A stretch of DNA of 64,000 nt from Megaleporinus macrocephalus (lineage: Eukaryota > Chordata > Actinopteri > Characiformes > Anostomidae), in NCBI GenBank assembly GCA_021613375.1, contig JAJQXZ010000052.1:1-64000 (forward strand), in the 5' to 3' direction. The position numbers were made by a program, and so were the translations under genes. Positions 1 to 13,222 of this stretch are shown piece by piece. The notes below the pieces were generated by a model, which searched no databases, was not told where the DNA came from, and saw nothing but the letters and a program-made list of their open reading frames with translations. Numbering within the stretch: position 1 is the stretch's first letter; the number at the start of each line of letters is the position of its first letter.

Positions 1-299
1 CAGCCTGCACCAGTAAGAGTCTTCACCTGTCTGTATACCAGCCTGCACCAGCAGGAGACGTCACCTGTCTGTATTCCAACCTGCACCAGTAAGAGTCGTC
101 ACCTGTCTGTATTCAAACCTGCACCAGTAAGAGTCTTCACCTGTCTGTATTCCAACCTGCACCAGTAAGTCTTCACATGTCTGTATTCCAGTCTGCACAT
201 GTGTGTTTTCATATCTCTATTCCAATCTGCACCAGTAAGTCTTCACCTGTCTGTATTCCAGTCTGACCCAGCAAGAGTCTTCACCTGTCTGTATTCCAA

Positions 300-800
300 C
301 CTCCAGCAATACGAGTCTTCACCTGTCTGTATTCCAGCCTCCACCAATAAGAGTCTTCACCTGTCTGTATTCCATCGTGAACCAGAAAGAGTCTTCATCT
401 GTCTGTATTCCAGCCTCCACCAATAAGAGTCTTCATCTGTCTGTATTCCAACCTGCACCAGTAAGTCTTCACCTGTCTGTATTCCAGTCTGCACATGTGT
501 GTTTTCATATCTCTATTCTGATCTGCGCCAGTATGAGTCTTCACCTGGCTGTATTCCAGCCTCCACCAATAAGAGTCTTCACCTGTCTGTATACCAGACT
601 GCACCAGCAAGAGCCTTCACTTGTCTGTATACCAGCCTGCACCAGCAAGAGACTTCACCTGTCTGTATACCTGCCTGCACCAGTAAGAGTCTTCACCTGT
701 CTGTATTCCTGTCTTTACTAGCCAGAGTCTTCACCTCGCTGTATATCATCCTGCACCAGCAAGAGTCTTCACCTGTCTGTATTCCAGCCTGCACCAGTTA
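300..800. repeat. Higher-order repeat block, copy 1 (second copy at 3463-3963)
   Basis: A run of about 13 variant units recurs nearly unchanged 3163 bp downstream. Shared landmarks in the same order are a CATCGTGAACCAGAAAGAG unit, the ACATGTGTGTTTTCATATC unit, a CCAGTATGAGTC unit and a CTCGCTGTATATCATCC unit. The last landmark also recurs near 5430. This shows the array grew partly by duplication of kilobase blocks, not only unit by unit. Confidence 0.8.
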
Positions 801-3462
801 ATCTTCACATGTGTGTTTTCATATCTCTATTCTGATCTTCACCAGTAAGAGTCTTCACCTGTCTGTGTTCCAGTCTGCCCCAGTAAGCGTCTTCACCTGT
901 TTTTATACCAGCCTGGACCAGCAAGAGTCTTCACCTGCATGTATTCCAACCTGCACCAGTAAGTCTTCACCTGTCTGTTTTCCAATCTGCCCCAGCAAGA
1001 GTCTTCACCTGTCTGTATACCAGCCTGCACCAGCAAGAGCCTTCACCTGTCTGTATACCAGCCTGCACCAGTAAGAGTCTTCACCTGTCTGTATTCCAGT
1101 CTGACCCAGCAAGAGTCTTCACCTGTCTGTATACCAGCCTGCACCAGCAAGAGACTTTACCTGTCTGTACACCAGCCTGCACCAGTAAGTCTTCAGCTGT
1201 CTTTTTTCCAACCTGCACCAGTAAGTCTTCACATGTCTGTATTCCAGTCGTCACATGTGCGTTTTCATATCTCTATTCTGGTCTGCAGCAGTAAGAGTCT
1301 TCACCTGTCTGTATAACTGCCTAAACCAGTTAGTCTTCACCTGTCTGTATTCCAGCCTTTACAAGCAAGAGTCTTCACCTGTCTGTATTCCAACCTTCAC
1401 CAGTAAGTCTTCACATGTCTGTATTCCAGTCTGCACATGTGTGTTTTCATATCTCTATTCTGAGCTGCACCAGTTAGAGTCTTCACCTGTCTGTATTTCT
1501 GTCTGTATACCAGCCTGCACCAGCAAGAGACTTTACCTGTCTGTGTACCAGCCTGCACCAGTAAGAGACTTCACCTGTCTGTATACCAGCCTGCACCAGT
1601 AAGAGTCTTCACCTTTCTGTAGAACTGCCTGAACAAGTTAGTCTTCACCTGTCTGTATTCCAACCTGCACCAGTAAGTCTTCACATGTCTGTATTCCAGT
1701 CTGCACATGTGTGTTTTCATATCTCTATTCTGAGCTGCACCAGTAAGTCTTCACATGTCTGTATTCCAGTCTGCACATGTGTGTTTTCATATCTCTATTC
1801 TGGTCTGCACCAGTAAGAGTCTTCACCTGTCTGTATAACTGCCTGAACCAGTTAGTCTTCACCTGTCTGTATTCCAGCCTTTACTAGCAAGAGTCTTCAC
1901 CTGTCTGTATTCCAGCCTGCACCTGCAAGAGATTTCACCTGTCTGTATTCCATCCTGAACCAACAAGAGATTTCACCTGTCTGTATTCCATCCTGAACCA
2001 GAAAGAGTCTTCACCTGTCTGTATTCAACCTTCACCAGTAAGTCTTCACATGGCTGTATTCCAGTCGGCACATGTGTGTTTTCATATCTCTACTCTGATC
2101 TGCACCAGTAAGATTCTTCACCTGTCGGTATTCCAGTCTGACCCAGCAAGAGTCTTCACCTGTTTGTATACCAGCCTGCACCAGTAAGAGTCTTCACCTG
2201 TCTGTATACCTGCCTGCACCAGTAACAGTCTTCACCTGGCTGTATTCCAGCCTCCACCAATAAGAGTCTTCACCTGTCTGTATTCCAACCTGCACCAGTA
2301 AGTCTTCACATGTCTGTATTCCAGTCTGCACATGTGTGTTTTCATATCTCTATTCTGAGCTGCACCAGTAAGAGTCTTCACCTGTCTGTATTCCAACCTG
2401 CACCAGCAAGAGTCTTCACCTGTCTGTATACCTGCCTGCACCAGTAACAGTCATCACCTGTCTGTATTCCTGTCTTTACTAGCCAGAGTCTTCACCTGTC
2501 TGTATTCCAGTCTGCAGCAGTAAGAGTCTTCACCTGTCTGTATAACTGCCTGAACCAGTTAGTCTTCACCTGTCTGTATTCCAGCCTTTACTAGCAAGAG
2601 TCTTCACCTGGCTGTATTCCGGCCTCCACCAATAAGAGTCTTCACCTGTCTGTATTCCAACCTTCACCAGTAAGTTTTCACATGTCTGTATTCCAGTCTG
2701 CACATGTCTGTTTTCATATCTCTATTCTGAGCTGCACCAGGAAGAGTCTTCACTTGTCTGTATACCAGCCTGCACCAATAAGAGTCTTCACCTGTCTGTA
2801 TTCCAACCTTCACCAGTAAGTTTTCACATGTCTGTATTCCAGTCTGCACATGTGTGTTTTCATATCTATATTCTGAGCTGCACCAGTAAGTCTTCACCTG
2901 ACTGTATTCCAACATGCACCAGGAAGAGCCTTCACCTGTCTGTATACCAGCCTGCACCAGCAAGAGATTTCACCTGTCTGTACACCAGCAAGAGCCTTCA
3001 CCTGTCTGTATTCCAGTCTGCAGCAGTAAGAGTCTTCACCTGTCTGTATAACTGCCTGAACCAGTTAGTCTTCACCTGTCTGTATTCCAACCTGCACCAG
3101 CAAGAGTCTTCACCTGTGTGTATACCAGCCTGCACCAGCAGGAGACGTCACCTGTCTGTATTCCAACCTGCACCAGCAAGAGCCTTCACCTGTCTGTATA
3201 CCAGCCTGCACCAGCAGGAGACGTCACCTGTCTGTATTCCAACCTGCACCAGTAAGAGTCTTCACCTGTCTGTATTCCAACCTGCACCAGTAAGAGTCTT
3301 CACCTGTCTGTATTCCAACCTGCACCAGTAAGTCTTCACATGTCTGTATTCCAGTCTGCACATGTGTGTTTTCATATCTCTATTCTGATCTGCACCAGTA
3401 AGAGTCTTCACCTGTCTGTATTCCAGTCTGACCCAGCAAGAGTCTTCACCTGTCTGCATTCC

Positions 3463-3963
3463 AACCTGCACCAGTAAGTCTTCACCTGTCTGTATTCCAA
3501 CCTCCACCAATAAGAGTCTTCACATGTCTGTATTCCATCGTGAACCAGAAAGAGTCTTCATCTGTCTGTATTCCAGCCTCCACCAATAAGAGTCTTCATC
3601 TGTCTGTATTCCAACCTGCACCAGTAAGTCTTCACCTGTCTGTATTCCAGTCTGCACATGTGTGTTTTCATATCTCTATTCTGATCTGCGCCAGTATGAG
3701 TCTTCACCTGGCTGTATTCCAGCCTCCACCAATAAGAGTCTTCACCTGTCTGTATACCAGCCTGCACCAGCAAGAGCCTTCACCTGTCTGTATACCAGCC
3801 TGCACCAGCAAGAGTCTTCACCTGTCTGTATACCTGCCTGCACCAGTAAGAGTCTTCACCTGTCTGTATTCCTGTCTTTACTAGCCAGAGTCTTCACCTC
3901 GCTGTATATCATCCTGCACCAGCAAGAGTCTTCACCTGTCTGTATTCCAACCTGCACCAGTAA
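3463..3963. repeat. Higher-order repeat block, copy 2
   Basis: This is the partner of the block at 300-800, at a constant offset of 3163 bp over at least 377-720. A few substitutions separate the copies, for example CCAGACTGC against CCAGCCTGC near 595 and 3758. Confidence 0.8.
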
Positions 3964-6900
3964 GTCTTCACCTGTCTGTATTCCAGTCTGCACATGTGTG
4001 TTTTCATATCTCTATTCTCATCTGCACCAGTAAGAGTCTTCACCTGTCTGTATTCCAGTCTGCCCCAGCAAGAGTCTTCACCTGTCTGTATACCAGCCTG
4101 CACCAGCAAGAGCCTTTACCTGTCTGTATACCAGCCTGCACCAGTAAGAGTCTTCACCTGTCTGTATACCAGCCTGCACCAGTAAGAGTCTTCAACTGTC
4201 TGTATTCCAGTCTGCACATGTGTGTTTTCATATCTCTATTCCAATCTGCACCAGTAAGAGTCTTCACCTGTCTGTATTCCAGTCTGCCCCAGCAAGAGTC
4301 TTCACCTGTCTGTATACCAGCCTGCACCAGCAAGAGTCTTCACCTGTCTGTATACCAGCCTGCAACAGCAAGAGTCTTCACCTGTCTGTATACCAGCCTG
4401 CACCAGCAAGAGATTTCACCTGTCTATATTCCAACCTGCACCAGCAAGAGTCTTCACCTGTCTGTATACCAGCCTGCACCAGCAAGAGACTTCACCTGTC
4501 TGTACACCAGCCTGCACCAGCAAGAGCCTTCACCTGTCTGTATACCAGCCTGCACCAGTAAGAGTCTTCACCTGTCTGTATAACTGCCTGAACCAGTTAG
4601 TCTTCACCTGTCTGTATTCCAACCTGCACCAGGAAGAGTCTTCACTTGTCTGTATACCAGCCTGCACCAGCAAGAGACGTCACCTGTCTGTATTCCAACC
4701 TGCACCAGCAAGAGCCTTCACCTGTCTGTATACCAGCCTGCACCAGCAAGAGACTTCACCTGTCTGTATTCCAACCTGCACCAGTAAGAGTCTTCACCTG
4801 TCTGTATTCCAACCTGCACCAGTAAGAGTCTTCACCTGTCTGTATTCCAACCTGCACCAGTAAGAGTCTTCACCTGTCTGTATTCCAACCTGCACCAGTA
4901 AGAGTCTTCACCTGTCTGTATTCCAACCTCCACCAATAAGAGTCTTCACCTGGCTGTATTCCAGCCTCCACCAATAAGAGTCTTCACCTGTCTGTATTCC
5001 AACCTGCACCAGTAAGTCTTCATATGTCTGTATTCCAGTCTGCACATGTTTGTTTTCATATCTATTCTCTGATCTGCACCAGTAAGAGTCTTCACCTTTC
5101 TGTATACCAGCCTGCACCAGTAACAGTCTTCACCTGTCTGTATTCCAGCCTTTACTAGCAAGAGTTTTCACCTGTCTGTATTCCAACCTGCACCAGTGAG
5201 TCTTCACCTGTCTGTATTCCAGTCTGCACATGTGTGTTTTCATATCTTTATTCTGATCTGCGCCAGTATGAGTCTTCACCTGTCTGTATTCCAACCTCCA
5301 CCAATAAGAGTCTTCACCTGTCTGTATACCAGTCTGCACCAGCAAGAGTCTTCACCTGTCTGTATACCTGCCTGAACCAGTAAGAGTCTTCACCTGTCTG
5401 TATTCCTGTCTTTACTAGCCAGAGTCTTCACCTCGCTGTATATCATCCTGCACCAGCAAGAGTCTTCACCTGTCTGTATTCCAGCCTGCACCAGTAAGTC
5501 TTCACCTGTCTGTATTCCAGTCTGCACCAGCAAGAGTCTTCACCTGTCTGTATACCAGCCTGCACCAGCAAGAGCCTTTACCTGTCTGTATACCAGCCTG
5601 CACCAGTAAGAGTCTTCAACTGTCTGTATACTAGTCTGCACGTGTGTGTTTTCATATCTCTATTCTGGTCTGCAGCAGTAAGTCTTTGCCTGTCTGTATA
5701 CCAGCCTGCACCAGCAAGAGCCTTCACCTCTCTGTATACCAGCTTGCACCAGCAAGAGTCTTCACCTGTCTGTATTCCAGCCTGCACCAGCAAGAGTCTT
5801 CACCTGTCTGTATACCAGCCTGCACCAGCAAGAGCCTTCACCTGTCTGTATACCAGCCTGCACCAGCAAGAGATTTCACCTGTCTGTATTCCAACCTGCA
5901 CCAGCAAGAGTCTTCACCTGTCTGTATTCCAGCCTGAACCAGCAAGAGTCTTCACCTGTCTGTATTCCATCCTGAACCAGCAAGAGTCTTCACCTGTCTG
6001 TATTCCAGCCTGAACCAGCAAGAGTCTTCACCTGTCTGTATTCCAGCCTGAACCAGCAAGAGTCTTCACCTGTCTGTATTCCAACCTGAACCAGCAAGAG
6101 TCTTCACCTGTCTGTATTCCATCCTGCACCAGCAAGAGTCTTCACCTGTCTGTATACCAGCCTGCACCAGCAAGAGTCTTCACCTTTCTGTATTCCAACC
6201 TGCACCAGTAAGTCTTCACATGTCTGTATTCCAGTCTGCACATGTGTGTTTTCATATCTCTATTCCAATCTGCACCAGTAAGAGTCTTCACCTGTCTGTA
6301 TTCCAATCTGCACCAGCAAGAGACTTCACCTGTCTGTATACCATCCTGCGCCAGCAATCTTCACCTGTCTGTATTCCAGCCTCCACCAATAAGAGTCTTC
6401 ACCTGTCTGTATTCCAACCTGCACCAGTAAGTCTTCACCTGTCTGTATTCCAGTCTGCACATGTGTGTTTTCATATCTCTATTCTGATCTGCACCAGTAA
6501 GAGTCTTCACCTGTCTGTATTCCAGTCTGCCCCAGCAAGAGTCTTCACCTGTCTGTATTCCATCGTGAACCAGAAAGAGTCTTCACCTGTCTGTATTCCA
6601 GCCTCCACCAGCAAGAGACTTCACCTGTCTGTATACCAGCCTGCACCAGCAAGAGCCTTCACCTGTCTGTATACCAGCTTGCACCAGCAAGAGCCTTCAC
6701 CTGTCTGTATTCCAGTCTGCACATGTGTGTTTTCATATCTCTATTCCAATCTGCACCAGTAAGAGTCTTCACCTGTCTGTATACCAGCCTGCACCAGTAA
6801 GAGTCTTCACCTGTCTGTATTCCAGTCTGAACCAGCAAGAGTCTTCACCTGTCTGTTTTCCAACCTGCACCAGTAAGAGTCTTCACCTGTCTGTATACCT

Positions 6901-9900
6901 GCCTGCACCAGTAACAGTCTTCACCTGTCTGTATTCCAGCCTTTACTAGCAAGAGTCTTCACCTGTCTGTATTCCAGTCTGCACATGTGTGTTTTCATAT
7001 CTCTATTCTGATCTGCACCAGCAAGAGACTTCACCTGTCTGTATACCAGCCTGCACCAGCAAGAGACTTCACCTGTCTGTATTCCAACCTGCACCAGTAA
7101 GAGTCTTCACCTGTCTGTATTCCAACCTCCACCAATAAGAGTCTTCACCTGTCTGTATTCCAGTCTGAACCAGCAAGAGTCTTCACCTGTCTGTATACCA
7201 GTCTGAACCAGCAAGAGTCTTCACCTGTCTGTATACCAGTCTGAACCAGCAAGAGTCTTCACCTGTCTGTATACCAGCCTGCACCAGCAAGAGATTTCAC
7301 CTGTCTGTATTCCAACCTGCACCAGCAAGAGTCTTCACCTGTCTGTATACCAGCCTGCACCAGTAACAGTCATCACCTGTCTGTATTCAAGGCTTTACTA
7401 GCAAGAGTCTTCACCTGGCTGTATTCCATCGTGAACCAGAAAGAGTCTTCACCTGTTTGTATTCCAGCCTCCACCAATAAGAGTCTTCACCTGTCTGTAT
7501 TCCATCGTGAACCAGAAAGAGTCTTCACCTGTCTGTATTCCAACCTGCACCAGTAAGGGACTTCATTTGTCTGTATTCAAACCTCCACCAATATGAGTCT
7601 TCACCTGTCTGTATTCCAACCTCCACCAATAAGAGTCTTCACCTGTCTGTATAACTGCCTGAACCAGTTGGTCTTCACCTGTCTGTATTCCAGGCTTTAC
7701 TAGCAAGAGTCTTCACCTGGCTGTATTCCAACATGCACCAGGAAGAGTGTTCACTTGTCTGTATACCAGCCTGCACCAGCAAGAGACTTCACCTATCTGT
7801 ATTCCTAACTCCAGCAATAAGAGTCTTCACCTGTCTGTATTCCAGTCTGAACCAGCAAGAGACATCACCTGTCTGTTTTCCAACCTGCACCAGTAAGAGT
7901 CTTCACCTGTCTGTATACCTGCCTGCACCAGTAACAGTCTTCACCTGTCTGTATTCCAGCCTTTACTATTAAGAGTCTTCACCTGTCTGTATTCCAACCT
8001 GCACCAGTAAGGGACTTAACCTGTCTGTATTCCAACCTCCACCAATAAGAATCTTCACCTGTCTGTATTCCAGTCTGAACCAGCAAGAGATTTCGCCTGT
8101 CTGTATTCCAACCTGCAGCAGTAAGAGTCTTCACCTGTCTGTATAACTGCCTGAACCAGTTAGTCTTCACCTGTCTGTATTCCAGCCTTTACTAGCAAGA
8201 GTCTTCACCTGGCTGTATTCCAGCCTCCACCAATAAGAGTCTTCACCTGTCTGTATTCCATCGTGAACCAGAAAGAGTCTTCATCTGTCTGTATTCCAAC
8301 CTCCACCAATAAGAGTCTTCACCTGTCTGTATTCCATCCTGAACCAGAAAGAGTCTTCACCTGTCTGTATTCCAACCTGCACCAGTAAGTCTTCACATGT
8401 CTGTATTCCAGTCTGCACATGTGTGTTTTCATATCTCTATTCTTATCTGCACCAGTAAGAGTCTTCACCTGTCTATATACCAGCCTGCACCAGCAAGAGT
8501 CTTCACTTGCCTGTATTCCAACCTGCACCAGTAAGAGTCTTCACCTGTCTGTATACCAGCCTGCACCAGTAAGAGTCTTCACCTGTCCGTATACCAGCCT
8601 GCACCAGCAAGAGACTTCACCTGTCTGTATTCCAACCTGCACCAGTAAGAGTCTTCACCTGTCTGTATACCAGCCTGCACCAGTAAGAGTCTTCACCTGT
8701 CTGTATACCAGCCTGCACCAGCAAGAGACTTCACCTGTCTGTATACCAGCCTGCACCAGCAAGAGACTTCACTTGTCTGTACACCAGCCTGCACCAGCAA
8801 GAGCCTTCACCTGTCTGTATACCAGCCTGCAACAGCAAGAGACTTCACCTGTCTGCATTCCAACCTGCACCAGTAAGAGTCTTCACCTGTCTGTATTCCA
8901 ACCTGCACCAGTAAGGGACTTCACCTGTCTGTATTCCAACCTCCACCAATAAGAGTCTTCACCTGTCTGTATTCCAGTCTGAACCAGCAAGAGTCTTCAC
9001 CTGTCTGTATACCAGCCTGAACCAGCAAGAGTCTTCACCTGTCTGTATACCAGCCTGCACCAGCAAGAGATTTCACCGGTCTGTATTCCAACCTGCACCA
9101 GCAAGAGTCTTCACCTGTCTGTATACCTGCCTGCACCAGTAACAGTCATCACCTGTCTGTATTCAAGGCTTTACTAGCAAGAGTCTTCACCTGGCTGTAT
9201 TCCAGCCTCCACCAATAAGAGTCTTCACCTGTCTGTATTCCATCGTGAACCAGAAAGAGTCTTCACTTGTTTGTATTCCAGCCTCCACCAATAAGAGTCT
9301 TCACCTGTCTGTATTCCATCGTGAACCAGAAAGAGTCTTCACCTGTCTGTATTCCAACCTGCACCAGTAAGTGACTTCACCTGTCTGTATTCCAACCTCC
9401 ACCAATAAGAGTCTTCACTTGTCTGTATACCAGCCTGCACCAGCAAGAGACTTCACTTGTCTGTACACCAGCCTGCACCAGCAAGAGCCTTCACCTGTCT
9501 GTATACCAGCCTGCAACAGCAAGAGACTTCACCTGTCTGTATTCCTACCTCCAGCAATAAGAGTCTTCACCTGTCTGTATTCCAGTCTGAACCAGCAAGA
9601 GACTTCACCTGTCTGTATTCCTACCTCCAGCAATAAGAGTCTTCACCTGTCTGTATTCCAGCCTTTACTAGCAAGAGTCTTCAACTGGCTGTATTCCAGC
9701 CTCCACCAATAAGAGTCTTCACCTGTCTTTATTCCAACCTGCACCAGTAAGTCTTCTCATGTTTGTATTCCAGTCTGCACATGTGTGTTTTCATATCTCT
9801 ATTCTGATCTGCACCAGTAAGAGTCTTCACCTGTCTGTATACCAGCCTGCACCAGCAAGAGACTTCACCTGTCTGTATTCCAACCTGCACCAGCAAGAGT

Positions 9901-11477
9901 CTTTACCTGTCTGTATACCTGCCTGCACCAATAAGAGTCTTCACCTGTCTGTATTCTAACCTGCACCCGTAAGTCTTCACATGTCTGTATTCCAGTCTGC
10001 ACATGTGTGTTTTCATATCTCTATTCTGATCATCACCAGAAAGAGTCTTCACTTGTCTGTATACCAGCCTGCACCAGCAAGAGTCTTCACCTGTCTGTAT
10101 TCCAGCCTGCACCAGCAAGAGTCTTCACCTGTCTGTATTCCAACCTGCACCAGTAAGGGACTTCACCTGTCTGTATTCCAACCTCCACCAATAAGAGTCT
10201 TCACCTGTCTGTATTCCAGTCTGCACATGTGTGTTTTCATATCTCTATTCTGAGCTGCACCAGTAAGAGTCTTCACCTGTCTGTATTCCAACCTGCACCA
10301 GTAAGAGTCTTCACTTGTCTGTATTCCAGCCTGCACCAGCAAGAGCCTTCACCTGTCTGTATACCAGCCTGCACCAGTAAGAGTCATCACCTGTCTGTAT
10401 TCAAGGCTTTACTAGCAAGAGTCTTCACCTGTCTGTATTCCATCGTGAACCAGAAAGAGTCTTCACCTGTCTGTATTCCAACCTCCACCAATAAGAGTCT
10501 TCACCTGTCTGTATTCCAGTCTGCAGCAGTAAGAGTCTTCACCTGTCTGTATAACTGCCTGAACCAGTTAGTCTTCACCTGTCTGTATTCCAGACTTTAC
10601 TAGCAAGAGTCTTCACCTGTCTGTATTCCAACCTGCACCAGTAAGTCTTCACATGTCTGTATTCCAGTCTGCACATGTTTGTTTTCATATCTCTACTCTG
10701 ATCTGCACCAGTAAGAGTCTTCACCTGTCTGTATACCAGCCTGCACCAGCAAGAGTCTTCACTTGTCTGTATTCCAACCTGCACCAGTAAGTCTTCACAT
10801 GTGTGTTTTCATATCTCTATTCTGATCTGCACCAGTAAGATTAATCACCTGTCTGTATTCCAACCTGCACCAGCAAGAGTCTTCACCTGTCTCTATACCT
10901 GCCTGCACCAGTAACAGTCATCACCTGTCTGTATTCAAGGCTTTACTAGCCAGAGTCTTCACCTGGCTGTATTCCAGCCTCCACCAATAAGAGTCTTCAC
11001 CTGTCTGTATTCCATCGTGAACCAGAAAGAGTCTTCACTTGTTTGTATTCCTGCCTCCACCAATAAGAGTCTGCACCTGTCTGTATTCCATCGTGAACCA
11101 GAAAGAGTCTTCACCTGTCTGTATTCCAACCTGCACCAGTAAGTCTTCACATGTGTGTTTTCATATCTCTATTCTGATCTGCACCAGTAAGAGTCTTCAC
11201 CTGTCTGTATTCCAATCTGCACCAGCAAGAGACTTCACCTGTCTGTATTCCAACCTGCACCAGCAAGAGTCTTCACCTGTCTGTATACCTGCCTGCACCA
11301 GTAAGAGTCTTCACCTGTCTGTATTCCAACCTGCACCAGCAAGTCTTCACCTGTCTGTATTCCAACCTGCACCAGTAAGTCTTCACATGTCTGTATTCCA
11401 GTCTGCACATGTGTGTTTTCATATCTCTATTCCAATCTGCACCAGTAAGAGTCTTCACCTGTCTGTATACCAGCCTG

Positions 11478-11613
11478 TGTTAACTGTTAATGCGCATGTG
11501 CGCCCCTGGGGGGTAGTCGTTGATATCGAGAAGATTGGAATGGCTGCAACGTGAATATGGCTCAGTAAAGTTTGAAGTTCGTTTAAAACGCGTGTCGTCT
11601 TTGTTCACTAACA
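11478..11613 (+). repeat. 5' LTR of the copia element
   Basis: It begins TGTTAACTG and ends CACTAACA. It matches the LTR at 15976-16111 base for base by eye over 136 bp. It contains the near-palindrome GCGCATGTGCGC and a run of six G. The left neighbour is the last minisatellite unit, cut after CCAGCCTG. Confidence 0.96.
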
Positions 11614-11614
11614 T

Positions 11615-11630
11615 TGGTAGCAGAGGATGG
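11615..11630 (+). other. Primer-binding site, initiator tRNA-Met
   Basis: TGGTAGCAGAGGATGG lies one base after the LTR and is the exact complement of the 3' end of vertebrate initiator tRNA-Met including CCA (16/16 from my knowledge of that tRNA). The gag start codon at 11627-11629 lies within it. Confidence 0.9.
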
Positions 11631-13222
11631 CGGCACACAGCTACAAAGTGCCGCCTCCGTTTGATGAAAACAAGTCGGATTATGAAAGTTGGAAGAATGA
11701 AATCAAGATCTGGAAGCTAGTTACCGAGTTGGACCAGAGGAAACAGGCGCTAGCGGTCGCCCTCTCTCTAACTGGAAGAGCGAGGACTGTAGCACTGGAA
11801 ATATCCGCAGATGATTTGAACAAAGATAATGGATTAACAACGCTTTTGCAGAAATTGGACACTGTGTATTTGAAAGAGGAAAAAGACCGTCAGTACGATG
11901 CTTACACGGAGTTCGACAACATCAAAAGGGAGAGCAACGTTACCATGATGGATTACATCGTTGAATTCGAACGGGTGTACAACAAAATGAGTAAGTTGAA
12001 AATGAAACTACCCGATGCTGTTCTCGCATTTAAATTACTTGATACCGCTGGACTTACAATTAAAGACAAACAATTGGCGCTTACCGCTTGCTCCGATGTA
12101 ACATTCAGTGGCATGAAATCAGCCTTGAAAAGGATATTTGGCAATAATTCACCGCCAGATGGTGCTAGTGCTTCAAGTGATCCTGACTGTGCGTATTTCA
12201 CAAGATTTACTGGAAAAAAGGACAAGTCAAGCTCTCAGAGTCAAATTCCTGTGCCACCTGGGTCAAACCCATTAGACAAATATGGAAGAAGATCGCGTTG
12301 TGCCATCTGTCAGAGTACTTACCACTGGGCAAAGGACTGCCCTCACAAAAACGAACAGGCAAAATTAATAGAAAATGTTGAGAGCCACACAAAAGATACT
12401 GATGAGTGTCACATAACTTTGTTGTCAAAGGAAGCATTGTCTGAAACAGAGATATTCATGGTGGAGGCTTTAGGATCAGCTGTCATTGACACTGCCTGCA
12501 CCAGAACGGTTTGTGGAGAAAAATGGCTTGACAACTATGTCGATGGACTGAAGCAGAGCGAGCTTGAGGCCCAAGCCAGTGCCAAAGCATTCCGATTTGG
12601 AGATGGTAGACTTGTTCATTCCACAAAGCGTGTGACAATTCCAGCTGTGATCGGTCAGACTAAATGCCATATCGAAACAGAAGTCGTGCCAGTCGACATT
12701 CCCTTGCTTTTGAGCAAAACATCACTGAAAAGAGCAGGTGCAGTCCTGGACATTGAGAATGATAAAGCCACAATGTTCAAGCAGCCAGTGAAACTTGAGC
12801 TGACCTCCTCAGGTCACTATTGTGTTAACATAAAAGCAAATGATAATTCAGCAGAGAATGACATTCAGAATAACGAAGAAGTTCTGACTGTAACTGAAAA
12901 TATGACAAAACAGGAAAAACAGAAAGTTCTGTTAAAACTACACAAACAATTTGGACATGCCTCCGTGGAAAAGCTAAAAAAATTGCTGGACTGCGCAGGC
13001 AACCATGATGATGACTGCCTTGCAATTCTCAATGACATTGTAAGCAAATGTGACACATGCATATACGATACAGCAGGCCAAAACCAAAGCCTGCAGTGGG
13101 CTTACCCATGGCCTCAACCTACAATGAGACAGTGGCTGTTGACTTGCATGAGTTGGACCCAGGGGTATGGTATCTCCATGTCATTGATCACTTCACACGT
13201 TTTAGTGCAGGGAGTATTGTGA
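11627..13222 (+). pseudogene. copia gag-pol, 5' part (gag, protease, integrase zinc region)
   Basis: This frame encodes the capsid-like gag, a CX2CX4HX4C zinc knuckle at residues 225-238, an aspartic protease site with Asp288 (IDTAC context), and the GAG-pre-integrase region with His439, His444, Cys475 and Cys478. After codon 478 (about 13060) the frame loses family similarity, and pol continues in the -1 frame; residues 479-531 are out-of-frame. The ATG at 11627 is favoured because it is the first after the LTR and opens a long frame, although it overlaps the primer site. Copia elements normally carry a single gag-pol frame, so I read the break as a 1-base loss or a consensus error. Programmed -1 frameshifting is possible but would be oddly placed. 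Confidence 0.9.

Larger units (their letters stand above)
1..11477. repeat. Giant 38-bp minisatellite array (about 300 units)
   Basis: The whole stretch is head-to-tail copies of a unit that reads roughly CCTGCACCAGTAAGAGTC then TTCACCTGTCTGTATTCCAG. The full unit is 38 bp; a common variant lacks AG in AAGAGTC and is 36 bp. Third-position changes (GTAAGAG or GCAAGAG, TATTCC or TATACC, GCACC or CCACC) recur in many combinations. The period is not a multiple of three, so open frames on either strand cycle through three registers and yield Cys/Ser/Leu-rich or Lys/Tyr-rich repeats; I do not regard any as genes. The array starts before the window and stops abruptly at the copia LTR. If manf exon 1 lies to the left, the array is in manf intron 1. 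Confidence 0.97.

Noticed and set aside
199..11450. Dozens of open frames of 60-195 codons on both strands of the left array
   Set aside because: They are frame-cycling translations of a 38-bp repeat, have no consistent start or domain, and exist on both strands at once.
1..11477. CRISPR array
   Set aside because: The units are contiguous and variable with no unique spacers, no cas genes, and the context is a vertebrate genome.
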